Below, piece by piece: positions 1 through 12,199 of a stretch of DNA of 64,000 bases. How positions within the stretch are numbered: position 1 is the stretch's first letter; each line of letters starts with the position of its first letter. Made by a program: the position numbers and the translations under genes. The notes under the pieces are model-generated. The model was given only the letters and a program-made list of their open reading frames with translations. It made no database searches and was not told the origin of the DNA. The stretch is from NCBI GenBank assembly GCA_009760855.2, contig WPIO01000054.1, positions 35,001 through 99,000 on the forward strand, given 5' to 3'. This stretch comes from Cristatella mucedo. Its lineage: Eukaryota; Bryozoa; Phylactolaemata; Cristatellidae.

Positions 1-230
1 AGGATTTTCCCGAAAATCCGAGCTGTTACGCGCACGAAATACCTGACGCCTTTTCTGTCGGGCACTTGCAAAGCGAATGGAATGAAATTTAGTTCTTTTA
101 GGGCGCTAAAAAAAGAATGTATCAACACATTGCCAATGAGCGCCCGCCACGGGCCTCCGCATGCCACGTGGCGGCCAGCAGCCGGCGGAGGAAAACGAGG
201 CTGAGCCGTCGCACATGCGCGAATCGCCTC

Positions 231-1394
231 TCACTCGTGCAGCTCGTACGAGCAGCAGAGGCGGCTGCTGGCGGCGAATGGCGGCGCTGAGGCGTCCGGC
301 GAAGCCAGCGCCTCACGGCGCGCCTGCATCGAAAAGTAGAACCACGGGTCGTCGCCGCCGCGCGGGATGACGGCCTGCAGCGGCACGACGGGCCGCGGCC
401 TCGTTTCCGGCAAGTACATGGCCATGATCACGCTCTGGTCGTGATTCGCCAGGCCGGCGCTCAGGTAGGCCGTCGCGTGCTTCCGGTAATCGTTGAAGAA
501 ACGCTGCATGACGTCGCCTCTCGCGAGGAAAAACCCGCCGCCGACCCAGTCGAGGCCGTCGCGTAGGACGCGCGCGGTCGTGAGGCCGACGTCCATGGGA
601 TATATCCTGGCGAACATGACCGACTCGTCGCGAAGGCAAGCGGGCGTCTGCAGCGTGAAGAACTCTCCCATCGCCTCGCTCGGCAGCGTCCGGTAGATGC
701 CAATGTCCATCCAGGCGAAGTGCGTCGAGCCGAACGGGTTGTCGCTGGCAGCCAGCGCCGTCAGCTCGTACTTGGCGTGCATGGCGCACGCGTACGCCGC
801 GTTCGTCGACTTGGGATGGTTCTTCGGGTAGTCGGGCTGCTCGAACACGCTCTGCGTGCGATTATGCAGCGAGAAGGCCCACGTGTCCGAGCGGTTCACC
901 ATGACGATCTCGGTGGGCAGTCCCTGGCGCAGCTCGGCGAACGCGGCAGCGAACGCGGCTTCGTCAAAGAACGCCACGACGGCGTTTCGCATGAAGCGGT
1001 AGGGCCGCATCCAGTCGACGTACACGACCGGTCCCCTGGTGGTGGTCTCAGAACCTTTTTGAAGTGAGCCGAGATTGAAGTAGGCCGTGACGACGGTGAA
1101 GTTTCTCTTCTCCGCCGACGACGCGCGCCGCTCCTGGCCGCCGCCGTAGCCGCTGCTGACGCGGCGGCGGCGCGACGCGTCGTCGGTGCACTCGTGTCTC
1201 AGCCACAGCGAAGCGCTCGGCAGCCCAGCGCTTCGCAGCAGAAGCAGCAGCGACGCGAGGGCGATGGCGATGGCGATTGCGATTGCGACGAGCCGAGTCG
1301 AGCGGGACTTCGGGCGAGCTAGCACGTGGCAGCCTCTCATTTTCCCGGCGGGCCCAGCGTCCTGCAAACGCCGACAAAGCGCGACGAGCCGCAA
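231..1394 (-). CDS. HtrL/YibB-like type II membrane protein, copy 1
   Basis: This is an uninterrupted 387-codon intronless ORF. Residues 34-53 form a strongly hydrophobic segment (Ile-Ala repeats, then Leu) after a basic stretch, which suggests a type II signal anchor. A low-complexity Arg/Ser stem follows to about residue 96. The globular domain opens with NFTVVTAYFNLG and contains WMDIGIYR, WVGGGFF and NHDQSV. These fit the HtrL/YibB pattern as I know it (TxVTAFFD near the start, WxDxGxxR, GG, then DQ). The biochemical role of that family is unknown to me; a sugar-transfer-like fold is only a guess. N-glycosylation sequons (NFT, NRS, NRT) agree with a lumenal domain. The start could instead be Met19 (position 1340), nearer the anchor. 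The C-terminus is CCSYELHE. It is more diverged from copies 2 and 3 in its stem and C-terminus, and its flanks show no obvious homology to theirs. Confidence 0.75.
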   Translation of the reverse strand: MRLVALCRRLQDAGPAGKMRGCHVLARPKSRSTRLVAIAIAIAIALASLLLLLRSAGLPSASLWLRHECTDDASRRRRVSSGYGGGQERRASSAEKRNFTVVTAYFNLGSLQKGSETTTRGPVVYVDWMRPYRFMRNAVVAFFDEAAFAAAFAELRQGLPTEIVMVNRSDTWAFSLHNRTQSVFEQPDYPKNHPKSTNAAYACAMHAKYELTALAASDNPFGSTHFAWMDIGIYRTLPSEAMGEFFTLQTPACLRDESVMFARIYPMDVGLTTARVLRDGLDWVGGGFFLARGDVMQRFFNDYRKHATAYLSAGLANHDQSVIMAMYLPETRPRPVVPLQAVIPRGGDDPWFYFSMQARREALASPDASAPPFAASSRLCCSYELHE

Positions 1395-2230
1395 TACGTC
1401 GCATTACCATACAGGGTTTTCGGCGCGCATACGTAATCAGGAAGGAGGTTGGCAGCCGCCGGAGTAGCTGGGCAGCCGGAGTAGCTTGCGCAGATAGGAG
1501 GAGGGAGCCAAGTTCGCCAAGCTCGAGACCAACCAGACAGATCGTGCAGGTTAGGGTGGGCGGGCGGGTACGCGAGCGGGACCGGCAATCGTCGAATGAC
1601 GGAGCGGCTTTCCTCCGCGGCGGCGGCGCACGGCGGCGGCTGCAGGCGCGCTCGCCTAGCACAGCGACTCCCGAAAACGCGCGCATCGCCGTCCGACCGA
1701 CAGCGCAGCCCCCCTTTGCGCTGCCGCCGCCGCTGCTCGCCGCTGGAGTGTCGAGGTCGCTCGCAAGTTGGTCCATCGAGCGAGCGTCGCACGTGGGCGA
1801 CGGGCGGCCGGCATTCCGACGAGCGAGGAGCGAGAGCGGGCGCCGCGGGCAGCGCCGCGGCGGCAGCAGCGGCGGCAGGGACTCACGTCGGCTCGCGAAG
1901 CGCTCAGAGCCGCCGAGACGCAGAGAAACCTCAGAGCCGCCGAGACGGGGAGACGTTCACTGTCGCCCGTGCGGGCAGCTCGCCGGCAGAGAAGAAGAGA
2001 GGAGAGAGAGAGAGAGCGAGAGGAGAGAGAGAGAGAGAGAGCGAGAGGAGAGAGGCTCGGCGCCCGCGGTCACGATCCGAGCTGCTGCTATTGGCAACAG
2101 CGGTGCGGGTGGCTAGCCGCAGCGTATGCCTCAGACCGCCGCGGGTGAATGAAGGGGGCCGGGAGGGCAGCCGACCTCCTCCGCCCGCTCCGGCGGATTG
2201 ACGTTGCGAGCAGCAGCGCCAACATTAGGT
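1395..2230. other. GC-rich, CpG-rich region upstream of copy 1
   Basis: This stretch is rich in CGG/CCG runs and CpG, with a GA-rich tract at about 2001-2052. By position it is the 5' flank or promoter-side CpG-rich region of copy 1, which reads away from it. ORFs on both strands here are Arg/Ala/Ser low-complexity translations, as expected for GC-rich noncoding DNA. I see no recognisable protein and no clear TATA box. Confidence 0.4.
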
Positions 2231-2382
2231 GCGTCGGAGCCTCAGCACCCAGCTAGGGTTCGGGCTCTGGGTCTCCGGTCGGGAGCGCCATCGTCGCTAC
2301 CGCTCTAAAAGGTGCTACAACGTCATTTGCTATTCAAAATTCGAACTTCGCATAATAAGAATAGTGAGACAAAAAGAAAAAT

Positions 2383-2540
2383 CTTTTAGCACCCTTATTT
2401 GTATTGTGGCAAAAGAGCCTTATAGGCTATCGCCGCCGCTCGAAGTTGGCAATAAGGGATTGACCAAACTGCCGGATTCGAACCCACGACTTCGGTCTTG
2501 AAGAGCATGAACCTTACCTCCTGGACTATCGTGGCCCCAG
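2383..2540 (-). mobile_element. SINE-2 copy (tRNA-derived)
   Basis: Read on the minus strand, this has a tRNA-like head with a B-box (GGTTCGAATCC). A body follows containing a GGCGGCGATAGCC-like block and an AAGGCTCTTTTG-like block. The same order and spacing recur at 14933-15115 and 42323-42500, which defines a small dispersed family. It does not carry the L2-like tail seen in SINE-1. Confidence 0.6.
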
Positions 2541-2627
2541 TACTAGCAATAGGACACTGAGCTAGTGGCCCGAGAGAGCTACGTCTTTTGTAGGCACTTC
2601 AAACGTGCTGCAAAGGAAGATGAGTGA

Positions 2628-3010
2628 CGCGTCGTGACGCAAGTCGGGAGTGAGTTTCGTGCTTTGCTTTGGGAGCTTAGCAACTAAATGCGCGGTCTCC
2701 AAAGGATATGAAGCTGATTAGAACCTCATCCAAACAACTCGTTTCAGAATTGCGAGTGCTGCGTTGCCTAGCCTGATTGAGAAGCAGTTCGCACAGGTAG
2801 GGCAGAGCCAGATGAGTGACGGACGAGAGAGCCACCACCACCACCACCACCAGAGGTCGCCGCAGCATCGGTGTCAGTGGCAAGTGGCGTGCTGCGGCAA
2901 TTGGGACGCTCGCAGCAGAGAGCAGCCTGGCTGCAGAATGTTGCACCACCTTTAGGCGCTCTATTTCGCAGGCACATTTGGGTATAGGGGCGCAGAAGTC
3001 GAGTGCGAGT
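2628..3010 (-). mobile_element. L2-like LINE fragment, highly decayed
   Basis: The segment matches the region 3' of the reverse transcriptase in the copies at 9951-13400 and 61036-62090. The landmarks are a GACGCAAGTCGGGAGTGAGTT-like stretch, a GGTCTCCAAAGGAT box and a GACGCTCGCAGCAGA-like box, all in the same order. A (CCA)6 run at about 2836-2853 interrupts it. No reading frame survives. Confidence 0.6.
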
Positions 3011-5824
3011 CGCTGTGCGAGCCGCTGCCGCCTCTGCTCATGTCCGCCTCTCATCAACTGCCTGCAACAACAACAACCCGCGTTTTGTGCGGCTCCAGCG
3101 CGATAACATTTGAAGGTCGTCCCGGCGGTGACTCTCGTCCTCTCCCGCCCCTCGAGCGGTGGCTGGGCCAACCGCCCTCGCTGCGTACCCAGTGGCATCT
3201 CGTTAGCTAGGCGGGGGGGGGGAGAGGAGCGGGAGACGCAGAGGGTTGGGGAGAGCCGCACGTTGGGGGGAGGGGAGGAGGAAGAAGGGGTCGCACGCAC
3301 GTGCAGATCTTAGTGGTTCTTTTCTCGGTAATGCAGCTGGCACTGTCGATTGGAGTAGCTGATCGCATCGGAGCAGTCGGTCGTGGTAAGCATTCAGAAG
3401 ACGAGTTTATTAAGAGCGCCACGAAAGAGTGCCTTGAAAAAGATCGAGTTATCTGAGGGCGCTTTATACAATTTATTATTATAATTAGAATTATCATTGT
3501 TGTTCTTGGTAGCGGCGTTCGAAGTGAAGTTCAAATCTTAGTGGAAACGTCCGCTCTGCTTCTTCGAGGGTTCCGCCCGTGATTCTGATTGAATTTATTA
3601 AGACGAGCATTGTCGATAATGAGCGCATGAAAGGACATCTTGCGGCCCGTTGAGCCGCTTCGCAGTTCTTCGCCATTGTGGTGCCCTGCTTTACGTAGTG
3701 CTATACTATGTTATCGACGAGAAAGATGCTAATCGCTGCGACGAAGTGTACGTAAGCGACGTTCGTCGCCTTTATAGCGAGCAGGGAGATTCATTTATCA
3801 CTCGATGATCTTTTTGGAGCCACAAAGACATAGATAGGACACAAAGACATCTTTTTGGAGCCACCAAGACGCCGGCTTTGAATTTTGCCTCCGAAGTTTC
3901 GAAGGCACCAAAAGGCTGCTGATTCCTTATCTAGAACTGATACAAATTGCTTCGTAAAGCCTAACTTTATGCGCAGTGTGGCATACAAAGTATAAGTAAA
4001 ATATTAGCAGATTCTACTTTTAATCGCGGCATCTCTTCTAGCGCCAAGAGAATAGCGTAGCTGGCCAGAACCGCAGGCAGCCATTCTGCTACTCGTTCTT
4101 GTATCATTTACGGTGAATAAAAAGATACTCGCTGTAGTAGGGAAGTCTTCAGGATTAGATTCTAAACTTACAGCGACGATCAAATTATAACTGTGCAAGA
4201 AGCATTTACTCAGCTAACTTGCCTAAAATAAACTTAATGCACGCGTCAGCGAACTCCGGCATTTAAAGAACTTTGCATGGTCGATGCAGTTTCCTAGCGA
4301 AATGTCGGCATCACTTGTACCGTATTTACCAAACTGCTAAGCAGTGCACGATTAATTAAGTTAGCCCACCCGGGCAGTGGACCGGGGGCGTGCCTGCAGA
4401 GGACGGGAGTGCGTGCCTGCCGAGCTCTGAACTTATATGATACATGAAAAAATAGAGCAATAAATGTGCCAAATCACGTCTCGAAGAATTCGTCTCGATA
4501 TAATCTCTCAGGGGTACTCTTAGTCTGCAGATCACCTTCAGCGATCGTATTCATCCACTAATCCACTACGCTGATGCGCGGATGTGGCTGCACACTAGTC
4601 GCTACGATTTCACCATGCATAAATGAATGAATAAAATGAACGCGGGAGCGAAAGTAGACCGGAGCCCCGAGCAGATGCGTAACAATGGGGTGTAAGGGGT
4701 TTACGTCCCACGGCGCTGGATCAGGGGCTCTGAATCAGGGGGCGCCAAACGGGAGTCTAATACAACGTGGGGACGCCATCTGTGTAGTTCATCACCTGTC
4801 GCACAAACTGCTAGGAGCGCCTCCGGCCCCAAGGTCCTTGTGTCCGTGGAAGATTCGTGTCCCATTATGAGCCTCCAGAGCAGTTCACAAACCGTTTATT
4901 TCACTTTTCGCACATTGTTCACCGATTACGGATTGTCCAAATGGCTTGAAAAAGTAAGCCAGCGTGAACAGCTCAACTCAACGAACTAGAAGTACGAAAA
5001 CCTGAATCGCTGTATCGCTTTGAGCTCTACTACTATTATCTGCGCTCGCTAATCTCGCGGATCTCTTGGCGACAGCGAAACCTGCAGTCCCCGCTAGCGG
5101 ATATTCTGATATATGGGGATATATAGATATATAGGCTGATATATTCTGATGTATGGCCTGCAGCTCGCCGCACTCGTAGTAAAATCATGGCACGCCCTGA
5201 CGTGATGACGTCTACAAGAAAGCTTCAGTCTGAAACCCGTTTCTCACTAGTTTTTTGGTCAATTTTTTTCATCCATCTTAACTGCCTTTTACGTGCCTTA
5301 GGCGAGCGAGCACATGAGCGCGCGACTCGAGCAAGCTCCTTGAGCACAATCCCTTTGACTTTGAAATTAAAAAAAAAAATTTAAATTAAAATTTTTTTTT
5401 AACATTTTAAACAAACATAAAAATTTAAAACAGACGACCCTTAGCCGCCAATACTTGTGCCTCAGCTGTTGCCGCTGCTTTCTGGAAACGCTGACGCATG
5501 CCACCGTATAGACTGTGCCGAAAGCTCCCGAACGGAATCATGCAGCCGCGCCGTATCTCGCCGTATCTCGCTCGCCTTGACGAGGCGCAGACGCGATAGG
5601 TCGGGCGACGCGTCTGTCACGCTCAAGCGGATCAGCTCTTACAGCTTCGCCCGTCATTTCGGCCTCGTACACGGGCGACGTCTCGTGCATGGCCCGTCGG
5701 CGACGCACGCAGGCCGTTGTAAAATGAGTTACTTTTCATCTTTATTAAGATGAAATGCAACAATAGCAGATTCTCAAATTTAAATAATATCGCAGGCGCC
5801 TTCGTGGCCCGATCGATTAACATG
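3011..5824. other. No recognised gene; local duplications and AT tracts
   Basis: I recognise no coding domain here. There is a small local duplication near 3808-3873, where a CTTTTTGGAGCCAC motif occurs twice. A GATATATA-rich patch lies at 5100-5155 and an A/T homopolymer-rich tract at about 5365-5425. Short ORFs on both strands show no family features. Confidence 0.4.
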
Positions 5825-8090
5825 ATAATAATACTGATAAAACCTTCGTGTAGCGCCCTAGAAAAACTCGCTATCTTTCTAGGCCCTTTACATTTGCCGT
5901 AAAAGAAGCACATGCAGAGTGTCAACATGCAGAGTGTCAACAGGCATACTATGGTTTGAGGTAGCATGCACTGTTTCAACATGTAAAATATTGTTAGTGG
6001 CTGCAGGCACAGTGTCAGCACGGATAGTCACGCATATGACTAATCAGATGGACCTAATAAATGCAACGATGCAAATGGGCGCATTATTAGCTGCTTTTCA
6101 AGTGCCGTCAAGTCAGGGAACGTGGTGATATCAGTTGGGAGTGATTTCCATGTCTTGGGGCATGCTAACTAAAGGCACTGTCTCCAAAGGAATTATGATT
6201 CTCGAGAGGTACAGCTGAACGACTTGAGTCAGAAACGCTGGTGGCACAGTAGCTAGCCTGGTGCTCGAATAGTTCTGAGTGGTAGGCAGGAACAAGAAAA
6301 TACAGGGACCTAAAAGTGAATAACCGATCCTCGAAGTAGGCATTCGCTGCTTGTTGGGGGTAAAGGTGTAAGGTGGCAACTGCGACGCTCACGACAGACA
6401 AGCCTGGCGTCTGCAGAGTTTTGCACCAGCTGTAAGCGTCTGATTTCGTAGTAGGCCGATAGGCCAGCATGCGGTGAGCTACAGAAGTTGAGGTAGTGCG
6501 CGTCATAAATGCATGCACCACTTTGGACGTAGTATCCTTGTCTAAGCAAGCCCAAATTTTTAGCAGTTTTACGTAGCTGAAAGTAGGCAGACATGAATGT
6601 GAAGCTAATGTGGTCGTCTAGTGATACGTCTCACTTGGGAAAAGTACACCTATATTACGTGCCGGTGCTATGCGAGAAATGCTGGCAAAGCTGATTGTGG
6701 GCGTTAATCTTTCCCATTTCTGAATCACACTTGGTTTGTCCATCACTAGCAAGCTGGTTTTGTTGTTATTCACTTTAAGAAAGTTTGCTGTCATCAACCA
6801 TGTGTGTTTGTCAGCAATACATGAATTAAGTGAGTCTAGAGAATTCGACATGCTGAAGAGCTGGGATCGATTAAAGCAAAGTTACAACAGAGTGTCACCT
6901 GCAGGAATGGAGTGAATGCCTAGATTTGGCCTACAAGTCACATCGGCTGGAGGAAGAATATAAGCAAAAGAATATAATAAAAGAAACAAACCAAGGACAG
7001 AAGGTCCCGAGTTAGCCCCCAGTTCAGTGGCTCTTCAGAGGATCTCTGTCTATTCATGTTATTTCTCTGGATTTTCTCACTGCAACAGGACACGAGGCAC
7101 AGTGCACTGTCAGTGATTCTGTCCGAAGCGAGATGGGCGGCACTCAAAAAGGAATTGAGGGTCAATGTTGTAAAACGCTGCCAAAACATTAAGAAAGACA
7201 AGCAGATGTACTTTTGATAATTCCACATTCGTAAGAATATCATTATGCACTCTGAGAAATTCTGACTCTGAAAGTAATTAGAAATAGAATGGAGCATACT
7301 TGCCAGGTTGGAATTTTAATTGTAACAGCTTAGCTGGTTTGGTACGACTCATTCTAGTGTCTTTGAGTGGAACCGGAGAAGTGAGAATAGGCGGAAGCTT
7401 CCCAAGTTCTCTGGTCTTGTGCGGCTTTCTAAAGTAGTGGCCTCAATGCAATCTTTTTCGAAAAGTTCTTTATCTCAGTGGACCTAGCTATTTGGATTTT
7501 CGAGCTAAACTCTTCGCCATTTGGGTGAGGGTGCATATTTCTCCTAGCTATACGTGCAAACTCGTTAAGTATGTCGGCGAGTGTCGTCTTCAGCATTCAT
7601 CAATGATTCAAGGTCGGACAGCAGATTGAGGTGTAGGAGCTAAGAAGAAACTTTCATTCGGACAGCGTCGATGTGAAGTTTCTTGAAGTTTTGCAATTCA
7701 CGGATGGTTTTAGATGCTAAGGAGGGCACATGCTGTAGACTGAATGAGATCTGCATGTGATCAGATGAGCGGAAAAATAATAAATGCAATATTAATTTGC
7801 ATAGCGTCCTAAGATAATTTTATTTATATTCAGGCTCACCACGAATGCCACGGGGCTTGAACCCCCGACCTCGGTCATCAGATACATTCATTCACCTTTA
7901 CCTTGGTTCGAAGAAAGCCCCTTAACTACCGTGCCAAATCGAAACAGACTTTGGAGATAATTGGAGATGATATCATATACTAATGGTAGAATCATTTGAT
8001 TGAGTGCATGACCCGTGGTGGTAGAATCATTTGATTGAGTGCATGACCCGTGGTGCGAGTAGAGTCATGCGCGCGAGTCGCGAAAGAAAA
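5825..8090 (-). mobile_element. L2-like LINE, old copy with nested SINE
   Basis: From the 3' tail (about 5850-5895, AGCGCC and its complement with a decayed loop) the segment follows the order of the 9951-13400 copy. It covers the post-RT region, RT remnants with LLVMDKPSVIQKWERL on the minus strand (about 6700-6760), the RT core, and the endonuclease-side sequence to about 8090. Frames are broken many times. A SINE-1 at about 7775-7960 splits it, and matching resumes beyond. A 35-bp unit is tandemly duplicated at 7985-8054. Confidence 0.65.
7775..7960 (-). mobile_element. SINE-1 copy nested in L2
   Basis: On the minus strand, a tRNA-like head with a GGTTCAAGCCCC-type B-box precedes an L2-like tail (GCGTCC and a decayed complement). 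L2 sequence flanks it on both sides in register with the 9951-13400 copy, so it inserted into the LINE. Confidence 0.55.
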
Positions 8091-8430
8091 ATAAGATAAA
8101 TATTAACGATTGACTACCTGGCGCTCTGCTGAGACGGGGTCAGAGACCTTGGTCGATGACCGAGACCGGCTTGATCGTATAGAGGGGGAGTGGGTCTCTC
8201 GGGTGAGTGACTGCTGCCCGCAAGATTGAGCGACTGTCGACGCGTCGACAGGTTGTCGTGCCTGAGATGCAGACGCCGTCGTCAGTCCTGAGCAAACTGG
8301 ATGCAACCAAGCAGCCTCGTTCTCGTTCACGGCCGCGTCCGACGGGAAATGTCTTCGTCGGGCCTGAAAGCGGGAATCTGAGAGCGTATGCGTCCGAGTC
8401 CCAGCCAGACTCGAATGACCGGTGTCCGCA

Positions 8431-8665
8431 GCCGGTGTGCCGCCACCTGCCGGGGCTGCTGCTGCTGCCAGCCTTGGCGAAACTTCCTGTCTCAGCGCGT
8501 CGTCCGCAGCCGATGTGCCGCCACCTGCCGGGGCTGCTGCTGCCGCCAGCCTTGGCGAAACTTCCTGTCTCAGCCGACCATCTGCATTCGATGCGCTTCC
8601 ACATGCGGGATTCTGCTAGCGTTGGCCAGTTCCTGTTTCAGCGTACTACGTGCAGACATGCCACG
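8431..8665. repeat. 78-bp tandem repeat, about 3 decaying units
   Basis: Unit 1 starts at 8431 and unit 2 at 8509 with near identity. A third unit from about 8587 is clearly divergent. The repeat is open in two frames on opposite strands (minus 8140-8604; plus 8207-8797). On the minus strand the unit reads as AETGSFAKAGGSSSPGRWRH-like. No family is recognised and I do not claim a gene. Confidence 0.5.
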
Positions 8666-9514
8666 TCCGGGGCTGCGAAACAATTGAGCAAACCATCGTC
8701 ACTCTTGAATCTAACTCCCGTCATCTCGAGCAGCTTCGCCAGACTCAACCCCTCTGGACTGACTCGGGTGCTACGAAGTGCTGGCGAAGCTGGCTAGTCC
8801 TCGCAGACCGGTAACTAGCCATTAGCTTCCGCTCGAATCTCGCTCGCCGTCGGCAGATTAATCAGTGAAGGCGTAATTCATTTTCCGAGACCGCCAGCTT
8901 CTGCCGCGTCACGAGTAGGGCGGAGACTGGGCACGCTTCAGTCGGCCCGAGCTGCTCGGGCTGTGCTCGGGCTTCGCCCTTCACCTTCAGCCACTTTGTC
9001 AGCGTGCAGATCGTGGCGGCGAGAAAGATTTCCCCTTGGAATGTATGGAGAGATCTGTGCGCGAAGGCGTGTCCGCGGCCAGCTGATTTGTTCCAACAAG
9101 CTCGCTCAAGTTTTCGGTGAGCAGTCAGAATGGTAACTTGTGCAAATAGTGGCCTCATCCCCAGTCGCTGGATCCTTTAAGGTTACTAAAAAAAGCTGTT
9201 CAAGCAAGACTGTTTACGGTCAGACTATACTTCACGCACCTGCGTAAAGCAACCGAAGCATCTTGGCTCATGTGGTTGTGCAGGAACGACTAACCTGCAT
9301 TACCGCAGCTCACGAGAGACGTCACAAGCGGTCTTTGCGTACCGCTAATACTGCATCCCTGTGATAATCAAATGCCCTTGAGCTTTATTACTATGCGCCA
9401 TTTAGACATGCATAGCAAAACGTATCCAAACAAATATCTCAAATAAACTCTGGAAGTAGTGTTGTCTACTGTGTGTAAACTAAATGCTTGAATGCCTTTT
9501 CCGACGTTTGATCC
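8666..9514. other. No recognised feature
   Basis: A 98-codon minus ORF (8862-9158) has no recognisable domain. Its QGEIFL stretch weakly resembles an RGKFSL stretch in a minus ORF at 21684-21893, too short to interpret. I see nothing else. Confidence 0.3.
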
Positions 9515-9945
9515 TGGATGTCGGAGAATTTCTAGAAGCTAAATGACGATGCAACTGAACTGCTGCTCATAGGAAACCCTAAGCATGTGGCTGGGTTGGA
9601 AGGCTTTGCTCTTCTAATTGGGGATGCTGTTGTGCGACCATCACAACGTGCTTAAAAGGTAGGTGTCGTCTTCGACAGCTGCCTAAATTTTAAAAGCTTC
9701 ATTCAGAACATTCTGCTTCTGCAGCTTTCCATCACGTCCGTTACATATCTAAGATAGGGAGCTGTCTTCTAAGATACTAAGGTACTAAGGGAGCTGTCTC
9801 CTAAGATACTAACGTACTAAGTCCGTTCCATACCTCAGAGCTGTCTTCCACGGTGGCTTGCAAAATATTTAACTAACTCCTTAGTTTGGTATCGGCTTGA
9901 CTGTTGTAATTCTCTTTTAACTGGGCGACCAAAAAGAAACTAGGC
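9515..9945 (+). mobile_element. Second L2-like LINE subfamily, 3' fragment
   Basis: This matches the minus-strand element at 52050-52940 in order: a CTGGATGTCGGA start, then the post-RT region corresponding to LIGHPK, GFAVLIGDAIVRPS and LNFKSFIQ. It carries stops, indels and an internal small duplication (about 9750-9815). It ends where the tail of the oppositely oriented L2 at 9951 begins. Confidence 0.55.
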
Positions 9946-10199
9946 CACTAAATAATAATAATAATAATAATAATAATTATAATAATGCACTTGATAAAGC
10001 GCCCTCAGATAACTCAAACTCTCTCAGGCACTTTACATTTGCTGCAAAGGGAAATGCATTTGAATGGTGAGTAATATCATGCTTGATAAACAAACAAAAT
10101 GAATAGCAGGGTTAGGGGTGACATGCACAGGGTCAGCATGCAAATGTGGTTAGTGGCAGCATGCACAAGGTCAACACGCATAAGCACATCAAGGACGAA

Positions 10200-10958
10200 T
10201 CACAGGGACCCACTAAATGCTGTCCTAAATATGTGTGTTTTTAAGTTCTTTTTAAATGTGGTCCGGTCAGCGGATGCTCTGACGCAAGTTGGAAGAGAGT
10301 TCCAGGCTTTGGGAGCATACGCACTAAATACACGGTCTCCAAAGGATTTGAGGTTTTTCCGAGGTATTTGTAGACTGTTGGATTCCGAAAAGCGGGTGGT
10401 ACGATGCTTGGCCTGCTGGGGGAGTATATCTGAGAGATAGGCTGGAGCCATAGAATAAAGTGACCTTAAAGTGAGCGACAAAACCTTGAAGTCAGTCCGT
10501 TGCTTGACAGGTAGCCAGTGCAAGTCGGCGAGAAGTGGAGTAATGTGGCAACTGCGACGCTCACGACAGACAAGCCTAGCTGCAGAGTTATGCACCAGCT
10601 GCAATCGTCTGATCGCACGTGCTGGTTGGCCAGTAAGCAGTAAGTTGCAGAAGTCGAGACGGGATGTCACGAATGCATGGACCAACTTGGACGTGGTATT
10701 CTTATCTAAACAAGCCCGAATTTTAGCTATGTTATGAAGCTGAAAATATACAGATTTGACTGTTAAGCTATTATGGTCGTCTAACGAGAGGTCACGTTGG
10801 AACATGACACTTGAATTTCGAGCTGATTCAGCAAGAGACATGCTGGCAGAGCCAATTTTGAGTGTCAGCCTTTCCAATTTCTGAATCACAGAGGGTTTGC
10901 CCATAACTAGCAAGTTAATTTTATCATCGTTTATTTTTAGAAAATTTGCTGCCTCCAT
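10200..10958 (-). pseudogene. L2 thumb and C-terminal region
   Basis: A 252-codon open stretch follows the RT core, in a frame shifted relative to it. It contains FLKINDDKINLLVMGKPSVI, the hydrophobic HNIAKIRACLD block, LQLVHNSAARLVCRERRS and a C-terminal PLLADLHWLPVKQRTDFKVL. The latter two blocks are the most widely repeated LINE remnants in this window. Confidence 0.8.
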
Positions 10959-12199
10959 GTGCGGATGTCATCTATACATGCAGCAAGTGAGTTGAGAGAA
11001 TTCGAGGTGCTCGAAGGCTGGGAGGGATCAAAGCAAAGGTACAACTGAATGTCATCCGCATAGAAGTGAAAGCCTAGATTGTGCTTGGTAATCACATCAG
11101 CAAGAGGGAGAGTATTAACCGTGAAAAGAACCGGACCTCGCACGGAGCCCTGAGGTACCCCATATTTCAGAGGTACCTCAGATGATCTTTATCCATTCAC
11201 GTCAATACTCTGGAGTCTCCCACTGAGATATGACGTGAACCATTGCAGAGCAGTGCCAGTGATGCCAAGGCGAGATGAGAGGCACTCTAGAAGAACTTTG
11301 TGATCGATGGTATCAAAAGCTGCCGAAAGATCGAGCAGAACAAGCAGACACACTCTACCCATGTCTGCATTCCTAAGTAGGTCGTTGTATACCCTAAGCA
11401 AGGCTGACTCTGTGGAGTGATTAGCACTAAAGCCAGACTGAAACTTATTAGCAAGGTGTGAGGTTTCGATATATGCGTTCAGCTGGTCCGCGGCGACCCG
11501 TTCCAGTGTCTTTGATAGGAATGGTAGAAGGTAGACTGGGTGGTAGTTGCTTAAGTTCTCTTGGTCTAGTGTCGCTTTCTTGAGAAGTGGCCTGACTACA
11601 GCTTTTTTGAAAGGTGCTAGGACATGACCTGAGACTAATGACATATTAATGATGTTAGTTATGCATGGCAGCAGCAGATCAATGCAACGTATGAGCAGGA
11701 CAGTGAGAATAGGGTCCACAGGACTTGTTGTCTTCTTTGATTGAGATACGAACTTCAGGACTGGATCACTAGTGACCTGCTTAAATGCAGACAGTGAGGT
11801 GCAGCCAGGAATCGGGCAACAGCAGCCTAGTGGGGATGTTGTCATCGCAGGGATGGATTTCCTGATCTTGTCTATCTTCTGCAGAAAGAATCGAGAGAAG
11901 CGATCGGCTAGATCATCAAAAGGATCATCAGGTAAGGAGCTAATCTGAGAGCGGTTGAGGACATGGTTGATCGCCGAAATCAGCATTTTTGGATTGTGCA
12001 TCTGTGATTCAACAGTGTTTCTATAGAAGCAAGACTTGGCCTTTGCTAGGATCGATTGGTACGACCTACAGTAGTCTTCATATGCCTGTCGATGGACAGT
12101 TAGTCCGGATCTTTTGAATGCTATTTCAAGCTTTCGTTTAGTAGACCTGGCTAGTTTAATGCCTGTGGTAAACCATAGGCCTTCTGAGCGGGGGCACAC
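10937..12199 (-). pseudogene. L2 reverse transcriptase domain
   Basis: This is the non-LTR reverse transcriptase. Minus 11189-12199 includes the fingers/palm with PVYLLPFLSKTLERV, LLVLLDLSAAFDTIDHK and WFTSYLSGRLQSIDVNG. A stop interrupts it. The same frame resumes through the VPQGS-like region to FHFYADDIQLYL in minus 10937-11143. The catalytic YADD is intact. Confidence 0.85.

Noticed and set aside
313-1067. Long ORFs overlapping copy 1 in other frames and on the plus strand (also 24020-24599 and 47040-48266 over copies 2 and 3)
   Set aside because: High-GC third positions leave alternative frames open. Their translations are Arg/Pro-rich and recur only because the real gene recurs.
1277-2201. 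200-280 codon ORFs in the GC-rich flank of copy 1
   Set aside because: Low-complexity Arg/Glu/Ser products of CGG and GAGA tracts, open on both strands; no domain.
10099-10440. Plus-strand ORFs inside the L2 copies (also 33331-33528, 61551-61760)
   Set aside because: Antisense shadows of the conserved L2 C-terminal block; they recur in every copy.
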